NCBI GenBank assembly: GCA_015679605.1
Contig: JAAAVE010000057.1
Coordinates: 21,270-33,633, forward strand
Reading direction: 5' to 3'
From: Podila epigama
Lineage: Eukaryota; Mortierellomycota; Mortierellomycetes; Mortierellales; Mortierellaceae
DNA: 12,364 nucleotides
Shown: in pieces, positions 6,597-12,364 of the stretch
Position numbering within the stretch: the first letter of the stretch is position 1
Layout of the letters: each line of letters opens with the position of its first letter
Notes under the pieces: generated by a model
Seen by the model: the letters and a program-made list of their open reading frames with translations, nothing else
Told to the model about the DNA's origin: nothing
Database searches by the model: none
Position numbers and translations under genes: made by a program

Positions 6597-9221
6597 TTAG
6601 ATGGGCAACTCAAAGCTGACGTTGATCTTGGCCTCGCGGGCCATGTTGACCATCTGCGAGAGCTTGACAGACTTGCTGGCAGCATCATCCAAGTCATCCG
6701 AGGTGATGATACGGAGACCAGACTCGGCAATCAACTTCTTAGCCTCATCGACCTCAGTACCCTGGAGACGGACAACAAGGGGGATCTGGAGCTGGAGAGT
6801 CGAGGCAGCGGCAATGATACCCTGGGCAATCACACGGCACGACATAATACCTCCGAAAATGTTGGTGAAGATGGTGGTGACACGGGGGTCGGACGAGATA
6901 ATCTTGAAAGCCTCAGTGACCTGCTCAGCAGTGGCTCCACCACCGACATCCAAGAAGTTGGCAGGCTCACCACCGTGGAGCTTGATAATGTCCATGGTCG
7001 ACATGGCCAAACCGGCACCGTTGACGAGGCATCCGATCGATCCATCCAATCCAATGTAGTTCAAGTTGTACTTGGCAGCGGCAACCTCACGGGGATCCTC
7101 CTGGGTGACATCGCGAAGAGCGTGAACCTCCTTCTGGCGGAAATCAGCATTGTCGTCAAAGTTGATCTTGGCATCCATGCAGATGACTATCAAAGGATAT
7201 GCATTACAGTAACGTCAAGATGAGAAAGAAAAAAAAAAGGTACTGACACACACTCTCTCAGAGAGAGAGAGAAAGAGAGAAAGAGTCAACCTGTAATACC
7301 ACATCCATTCAAAACTTACCCTCGTGGTCAGAGGACTCGGCCATGGGGTTGATCTCAACCATGGTGGCATCCTTCTGCATAAAGAGATCGTAGAGGTTGA
7401 TCATGGTATCGGTGGCCTGGTCAACGCACTTGGGGGTGAAGCCCATGCGCTCGGCAAGGTCACGGACAGCAGCGCGGTCGACACCCTTGTTGATGTCGAT
7501 GGGGAGCTGAAGGATGGCCTCGGGGTTCTCGGCAGCAACAGACTCAATGTCAACACCACCCTGAGAGGAGGCAACCATGACGGGACCCTGGGACTTGCGG
7601 TCCATGAGGACAGCAAAGTAGTACTCGCGGCGGACGTACTGACGCTCGCAAATGTAGACAGAGTTGCAAATCTTGCCGCCAGCACCGGTCTGCTTGGTGA
7701 CCAACTTGTGACCAAGCATCTGCTCGGCAAACATCTGGGCCTCACGGGGACTATCCAATACATACAGTCAAGCAAGTTAGACATGATATAAGAGGTTGAA
7801 AAGAAAGAAGGGGAGAAAAAAAAATAACTTTTCAAATGACTTACGAAAAGATGGTGCGGACACCTCCCTTCAAGCCAGACTCGAAAGTTCCCTTGCCACG
7901 ACCACCGGCAAGAACCTGGGCCTTGATGACCATGTCCTCGGTTCCTATACGTAATGAAGGATGGAATATATAAAATAGTAAATGAGGTTAGCCATGAACG
8001 TTGTGTTGCGCTGTCATTGCTGGATCAAATATTCCTTCATGAGATCTGGAGGGAAGGGACATCCGTATTCAGTACCCCGATGGGTCAATTGGCGGTTAAA
8101 CGTTTTGTCGGATATTTTTATCCATGTTCCTTTTTCCAAAACGTCGCATAAACATCTCAAAATCGCGCAACCCCCACAGCTTTTGCCTCCCGTTGGTCCT
8201 CCCACCCTCATCACATTGGCATTTGTAGAGCCCCAAATGCATTGGTATGGCACATCAACTATATTGAACAAGAGACAAATCAAAGAAACATACCGAGCTT
8301 CTTGGCAATCTCAAAGGCCTCGGCACCAGTCTTGGCGACACCACCGCGAGGGGTCTTGATGCCCTGCTTCTGGAGAAGCTCCATGGAGAGGTACTCGTGG
8401 ATGGACAAGAAGCGCTTTTGCTGACCAGCAGCAACGTTCATGCGGGGCTATTCGAGAAAAAAAGATCAAAAGCAAGGGAATATCAGTCGCTTATCTTTCT
8501 AAATACATGTGTTTCATGATAGTCATGACCTGCTCCTATTTCCCATTTGTTTTGTTGTCCTAATCCATTATCCATTCACACTCTCGAAAGTATTCGTGAA
8601 ACAAAAAAAGTGAAAAAGAAATGGAGAAATGTGAATCTGATCTGACATGATCTGCGCCAATTCTGATCTGATGAAATAAAAGGTCAACTTTTTTCAATAG
8701 AACGAGCTCTGTGGCGATGACCATTATCGTGGAAGAAACTCTGCTACTGCCAAGTATCCTTTCCATCTTTTGACAAAGTAGGTAGCGTTTGCGTAACGAT
8801 GTCGTGACCAACCCCCGAATATTGCTAAAGCCAATAACCAAAGCGATAAACAGCGGAATCATCGTGGGAAACAAAGTACATTACATAATATAGTCGTTCA
8901 TCAGTCTTTGAACGAGGGGGGAGGGTGATCCTGAATGCGAGTACCAAGGTTGAAAGAAAAAGAAAACCCTGCTCCTGCTGCTTCGTCGAGTACACTTTGA
9001 TAAAACAATGCGGTCACAGTGCACTGTTCAGCAGGCAGGAGAATATTTATGCATACATGATGCGCGTCCTGTTCCTGAGAGTGCACCATACCCCAGGTAG
9101 ATTGCGCTCTTCCTCCTATTCACATCTATTTTCCGGTAATCTCGATTTCTGACTCCCAATCAGTTTCTATTTTTACCATGGCCTTGGCAGCAGCCGAGAC
9201 AGATCGGAGAGTGCGGAACAT
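6597..9221 (-). CDS. LSC2: Succinate-CoA ligase (ADP/GDP-forming) beta subunit, mitochondrial
   Basis: Beta subunit of the TCA-cycle enzyme that converts succinyl-CoA to succinate with nucleotide triphosphate formation in the mitochondrial matrix, acting with an alpha subunit. Coding exons: 9221-9177, 8447-8294, 7944-7845, 7750-7320 and 7186-6597; 1320 nt, 439 residues, all GT-AG, close to yeast Lsc2 (about 427). Residues 1-28 ([15 protein letters not shown] to KRF) are Arg/Ala-rich without acidic residues, a typical matrix presequence; the mature protein probably begins near [13 protein letters not shown]. The ATP-grasp half has [12 protein letters not shown] (74-85). The CoA-ligase half has [11 protein letters not shown] (295-305), [14 protein letters not shown] (315-328) and TNIFGGI (351-357). 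It diverges from QCR8. Intron 1 is 729 nt and isolates the presequence exon. ATP versus GTP preference cannot be read safely. Confidence 0.96.
7253..7285. repeat. CT/GA tract with small inverted repeat in LSC2 intron 4
   Basis: CTCTCTC and GAGAGAG flank one A (7253-7267), followed by GA-rich sequence to 7285. On the LSC2 sense strand this is a pyrimidine-rich stretch near the donor side of the last intron (7187-7319). It is a simple repeat that could form a short hairpin. Confidence 0.7.
7945..8293 (-). other. LSC2 intron 2 (349 nt)
   Basis: Clear GTATGT donor and TATAG acceptor. The length is not a multiple of three, so retention would shift the frame. Three CCAAT pentamers on the gene's sense strand occur at 8092-8088, 8219-8215 and 8245-8241. 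An 89-codon open stretch inside it (8014-8283) resembles no family I recognise. I see no convincing snoRNA. Confidence 0.85.
8448..9176 (-). other. LSC2 intron 1 (729 nt)
   Basis: Far longer than the other introns here. The donor is GTAAAA after the Met-15 codon and the acceptor is AATAG before CCCCGC. It contains a duplicated TCTGATCTGA (8636-8645 and 8662-8671) flanking a CCAAT at 8657-8661, and a strong CCAATCAG at 9156-9163 close to the first exon. No plausible coding or RNA gene is visible. Long first introns near a promoter can carry enhancers; that role is inferred. Confidence 0.8.
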
Positions 9222-9605
9222 GTTGTGTGATGAGGAGGGGAGGAGGAAGATGGGGTGGATGGAGGAGAGTTGATTTGAAGGATTTAAAAATAAAAAAATG
9301 GATGGATCGTCCAAAACTCTCGAACCCCTTGTAAACAGACACAACACTACTTTCCAGGATAAATTAAGGGTATCGTGTAACGTGATAATCAATTATGAAT
9401 CTTGCGGTCAATTAGAGAAAATAACAATATCACACACCGCTTTCGCCTTCGGAAGTTTCTGTTTTGGGGGGGAGTGGTTCGGATTCTTTTTTATTTTTTT
9501 TACATTTTTCATTTTTGCAAAATCAAAAAGAAATCAGATTCGCATCTCATCTCTTTCAACCCCTTTTACCTTTTTTAAACAAATCACCTTTTACATCTAA
9601 TCACT
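9222..9605. promoter_or_regulatory. Divergent promoter between LSC2 and QCR8
   Basis: 384 bp separate the two start codons, which face away from each other. The LSC2 side is GA-rich on the plus strand (CT-rich in its sense direction); the QCR8 side is T/C-rich. A 12-bp inverted repeat (ATAAT-CA-ATTAT, 9385-9396) lies near the middle. I find no CCAAT on either strand within the interval. A shared promoter for two mitochondrial energy genes suggests co-regulation, which is an inference. Confidence 0.65.
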
Positions 9606-10324
9606 ATGGCTGGCGGTAAGTTCCACCAATCTTTATTCACTTTTTACACTATTTACATTGTCGACAATAACAGTGGATCCACGTCTTTTTTGGTTTTCTC
9701 GGCAAACGCAGGAGCAGATTATGTCCCGGGATCTCACATTTCACCTTGAATCTACATACTAAATTATCAATTCACACTTTTTTTTTTATTTGTTTGTTTT
9801 CATCTTTGAATAGGAAAATGGATGGGTTGGTGGGGACATTTGGGTGCTCCCAAGCAGCGTGGAATTGTCACCTATTCTCTCTCTCCCTATGAGCAGCGCG
9901 CCTTTGCCGGTGCCTTGCACCAGGCAGTCTTCAACACCTTCCGCCGCGTTACCGGACAGGCCTTCTACATTGCCGTTCCCTTTGGTTTTGCCTACGGATT
10001 GTACTCTTGGGGCAAGGAGAACCACCGTACGTACCATTTTTATTTTTTGTTTCTTGTGCTTTTTTTTTTTTGGGTCTGTCTATAATGATCGCTGGAATAT
10101 GAACCAAAACACGGACAAGGAACCATCAGGATATATATAGCACCAATCGACAGAAACTTGTCTACAAGTCTATTACCTGGATCCTGGAACAGACATGCAA
10201 AATATCAGAAATGATATGTAATATCCATATGCACTGACATCGTCTTCATTTTTACACTTTCCACTTTGTAGAGTGGAGACTCAGCAAGGAGGGCCACGCC
10301 GCTCACGGTGGCGACGACCACTAA
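9606..10324 (+). CDS. QCR8: Cytochrome b-c1 complex (complex III) subunit 8
   Basis: Small inner-membrane subunit of ubiquinol-cytochrome c reductase (the QCR8/UQCRQ ubiquinone-binding-protein family), needed for complex III assembly around cytochrome b. Coding exons are 9606-9615, 9814-10026 and 10272-10324 (10, 213 and 53 nt), giving 91 residues; yeast Qcr8 has 94. The donors are GTAAGT and GTACGT; the acceptors are AATAG and TGTAG. The diagnostic start MAGGKWMGWWGHLGAPKQRG matches the family pattern MGWWGH-x-G-x-PKQ-x-GI, followed by SPYEQRAF and AVFNTFRR (41-48). One membrane span is predicted at about 53-69. The C-terminus is His/Asp-rich (HAAHGGDDH). As usual for this family there is no cleavable presequence. 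It diverges from LSC2 and converges on TRM13, with 142 bp between the stops. Confidence 0.95.
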
Positions 10325-10466
10325 GTCCTCTTCTCTCTTCTTCCTCACGAACTCATAACTCACACTCTCTGCACAAACCTCTTTGGAAAATACACGACTA
10401 TTTGTTTTAAATCTTTATAAAGACAAAAAGAAAAAAAACCAAAAAAATACTTGTGAATTTCCTATG

Positions 10467-12269
10467 TTACATGGTTCCAATGATGGCTCCACTTTCGACA
10501 CTTTCGGCCGTGTATTCGATTGATTTAGCCTCACGGAAGCCACATTCTCTGACAAGATAAATGGATCGCGCCATGTCCAGGAGCTTTTTGCACCGCTTAC
10601 CAAGAACACGGCGCTGATGGCGAGGCATCGTGTCTTCGTCTTGAGCGAACGAACCGGCATCCTTCCCTGGCCGTGAGACCACGCCAGAGCTCTCCTCTTC
10701 TCGACCAAGGGTTGCCCAGCCAGCCAGGCGAATAATCCACGGAATCCACTCGTCCACCTGTTGTTCAGTCACTCTAACTCGTGTTACCTCACCAGCCACT
10801 TCATGATCATTCTCATCCATCTCAATCTCATTCTCATCCTTTCCATCTACGACAACTCTTCCTTCAACAACCTTTTCATTTTCACTTTCTACCCGCTTTC
10901 GCTTCTTGGTCTGACCTGCAGTGTTGAACAATTCTTGGAGATACGGCTTGGAAAGAAATGCTGACGGTTCACAAACCCCATGACAACATGTTGCAAAACA
11001 GATTGAAAACGTGTCCTTGCAGGCTCCATCCATAGATGCCTTTGTTTGATTGACTTTGTGCTGATGCTGCAGCCAGCTCAAGGCCAAATCTGTGGCCACG
11101 CCACAGAAATGCTTTGAGATGCAGATGTAGTGCGTTGGTGGCAATGACAATGACAATGATGATGCTTCAGTACCGTCGACAGTGGCTATCTTCGATGGAG
11201 TCCCTTCTTCTGGCTCGGGCACGGCGACCCCTGGAACGGCTTCATGAATGAGTTGAAGATCCTCAAGTGTTAAATGTCGGACATCCTTGGTAATTCGAAC
11301 AAGCCGTGGTTTAACTGGATGAGGTTGTGTCCGAATCATGTAATCGACCTGATTGCGAGAGCGGAACCGTTGGCGGTCAAGGAGCACAAAGTTGAAAGGC
11401 TCAACCGCTTGCGGCATTGACGGATCTGCACTCGACGAGGTGTCAGCAGGGGTGATCATTGTCTCTAGAGCCAACTGAAGATGTCTCGATAATCCACCTG
11501 TACCTGCACCAAACTCGACAAAGACTTGGCGCTGCTTTGGAGCAGTGTTGGTCAAGCTAGTCTGAGATGTTTTCAGATCACTGTTCATCAAGACAGGAAG
11601 CAAAAGACCTAGCTTCGACATGGACTCGATAAGCTGCGACTCTTGCGCCAGATGGCGCTTCTTCTTTGCTCCCGCAATGGAAAACAAAGGCTCGTATGAA
11701 GCATGGCATGGAAAGTCTTTCTGAAGTACCGAAGCATCATCAGCTCCATTTCTTCCCATCTTCCAATCCTCTGAACCTCTACAATCTTCCAGAACCTCTT
11801 GAACAAGCCAGGAAGGATCAATTGAAAAGACTCGTTCAACTGCTTGAAGAAACGCGACAGGAATATCCTTGGGGTCGACCGGTCGCTGCTGCTCCTTCTC
11901 TTTCTGCATGCGGCGAATCTCCTCTGGATCTTCCTCTCGTTCCTTTTCTTTCTGCAACTTGGCTATCGCAGCTAGAGCCTCCTTTTGGTGGTGACCGCAC
12001 AAGACTCGGCCAGCCTCCAGCTCTGGGGCCAAGAGTTGACTTTGTCTTTGGAGGAATCGATCCAAGATCTCTTGCCGTTTTGATTCGGTCAGCTGTTGGG
12101 CGTCATGAGCTTGAACCTCTTCATGGATCCGATCCTGATCAAATTGTTGAATTTGGCTCTGGAGTTCTGGACTGAGCTTGACTGCCAATTTACAATGTCT
12201 GAACCGTTGCTGCTTGCTACCCCAAGCCGAATGCTGGCAAATGACGGGCTGCACAGGAGTATGTTGCAT
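10467..12269 (-). CDS. TRM13: tRNA 2'-O-methyltransferase Trm13, intronless
   Basis: SAM-dependent enzyme of the Trm13/TRMT13 family, which in yeast 2'-O-methylates position 4 of tRNA Gly, Pro and His. The first ATG in frame (12269) gives 600 residues; the frame stays open to 12344 but with no earlier ATG, so an upstream spliced exon outside the window is possible. N-terminal CCCH zinc motif: C11, C26 (RFRHC), C91 and H94 (CGHH), with a charged helical stretch inserted between C26 and C91. Catalytic domain: VFVEFGAGTGG (SAM site, 249-259), LLDRQRFR (296-303), SKHFCGVATDLAL (385-397) and ATCCHGVC (426-433), ending with KRCKKLLDMARSIYLVRECGF near 558-578. The usual CHHC finger after the CCCH motif is not visible. 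A basic KKRKRVE (455-461) could be a nuclear signal. It converges on QCR8. Confidence 0.93.
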   Translation of the reverse strand: MQHTPVQPVICQHSAWGSKQQRFRHCKLAVKLSPELQSQIQQFDQDRIHEEVQAHDAQQLTESKRQEILDRFLQRQSQLLAPELEAGRVLCGHHQKEALAAIAKLQKEKEREEDPEEIRRMQKEKEQQRPVDPKDIPVAFLQAVERVFSIDPSWLVQEVLEDCRGSEDWKMGRNGADDASVLQKDFPCHASYEPLFSIAGAKKKRHLAQESQLIESMSKLGLLLPVLMNSDLKTSQTSLTNTAPKQRQVFVEFGAGTGGLSRHLQLALETMITPADTSSSADPSMPQAVEPFNFVLLDRQRFRSRNQVDYMIRTQPHPVKPRLVRITKDVRHLTLEDLQLIHEAVPGVAVPEPEEGTPSKIATVDGTEASSLSLSLPPTHYICISKHFCGVATDLALSWLQHQHKVNQTKASMDGACKDTFSICFATCCHGVCEPSAFLSKPYLQELFNTAGQTKKRKRVESENEKVVEGRVVVDGKDENEIEMDENDHEVAGEVTRVRVTEQQVDEWIPWIIRLAGWATLGREEESSGVVSRPGKDAGSFAQDEDTMPRHQRRVLGKRCKKLLDMARSIYLVRECGFREAKSIEYTAESVESGAIIGTM

Positions 12270-12330
12270 GGAATGAGGAAAGATTGTGAGAGACAAATTG
12301 GTGATTCCACTCCACCAGCGACAATAATTT

Positions 12331-12348
12331 TTATTTAGTGGCAAACAT
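12331..12348 (-). other. Five-codon upstream ORF before TRM13
   Basis: ATG at 12348 encodes MFATK and then TAA, with A at -3 from an adjoining A tract. It ends about 60 nt before the TRM13 ATG. If transcription starts upstream of it without splicing, ribosomes would meet it first. Transcript structure is unknown because the window ends here. Confidence 0.35.
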
Positions 12349-12364
12349 TTTTTTTTTTTTTTTT
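12348..12364. repeat. Poly(T) run at the right window edge
   Basis: Seventeen T reach the window edge (A tract on the TRM13 strand), just upstream of the gene. It may be a leader or promoter homopolymer; its true length is cut by the window. Confidence 0.8.

Noticed and set aside
6546-7223. 225-residue plus-strand open frame antisense to LSC2
   Set aside because: Gly/Leu/Asp-rich composition typical of the shadow of a codon-biased gene; the opposite strand is unambiguous succinyl-CoA ligase.
8069-8214. Possible C/D-box snoRNA in LSC2 intron 2 (C-like GTGATGA, D-like CTGA on the minus strand)
   Set aside because: The boxes are about 135 nt apart, the flanks do not pair into a terminal stem, and no internal C'/D' pair is evident.
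10027-10271. Possible ncRNA in QCR8 intron 2
   Set aside because: Only weak isolated ATGAT and CTGA matches without stem or spacing; nothing beyond a normal intron.
12270-12344. N-terminal extension of Trm13 to 12344
   Set aside because: The frame is open but starts with TTG, not ATG, and the extra residues show no family similarity; the ATG at 12269 is preferred.
1-12364. tRNA genes, transposons, CRISPR arrays or a new gene cluster
   Set aside because: No tRNA T-loop context (GGTTCRANYCC), no transposase or reverse-transcriptase motifs, no long terminal or target-site repeats, and no spaced repeat array seen on either strand. The window reads as five ordinary nuclear genes.

Overview
The window looks like ordinary nuclear DNA from a filamentous fungus, most likely an early-diverging Mucoromycota such as a Mortierella relative. 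This is inferred from short GT-AG introns (94-349 nt with one exception), CT-rich leaders, frequent homopolymers and trinucleotide repeats, and an F-box/LRR protein of the type expanded in Mortierellomycotina. The lineage is inferred; the gene families are read directly. No transposon, CRISPR array, rRNA or tRNA was found.

Layout from left to right. (1) A plus-strand F-box/leucine-rich-repeat gene (259-2834, one inferred intron). (2) Converging on it, the minus-strand gene for the CCAAT-binding factor subunit NF-YA/Hap2 (3019-5368, five coding exons, all introns phase 0). (3) A gene-free 1.2 kb stretch (5369-6596) holding the NF-YA promoter and leader and the LSC2 3' end, with several short repeated motifs. 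(4) The minus-strand gene for the beta subunit of mitochondrial succinyl-CoA ligase (6597-9221, five coding exons, one 729-nt intron). (5) A 384-bp divergent promoter (9222-9605) shared with (6) QCR8, a small subunit of respiratory complex III (9606-10324, three coding exons, the first with only 10 coding nt). (7) Converging on QCR8, an intronless minus-strand gene for the tRNA 2'-O-methyltransferase Trm13 (10467-12269), whose 5' end lies near the window edge.

The genes are linked in theme. LSC2 (TCA cycle) and QCR8 (respiratory chain) share one divergent promoter. The neighbouring NF-YA gene encodes the DNA-reading subunit of the HAP/CBC complex, which in yeast activates respiratory genes. 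The shared promoter itself has no CCAAT pentamer, but a CCAAT lies just inside the first intron of each gene. I see no evidence of a new multi-gene system. The most unusual points are the roughly 54-residue insertion inside the Trm13 CCCH zinc motif with loss of its usual second (CHHC) finger, and the unusual splice signals around the symmetric 75-nt NF-YA exon.
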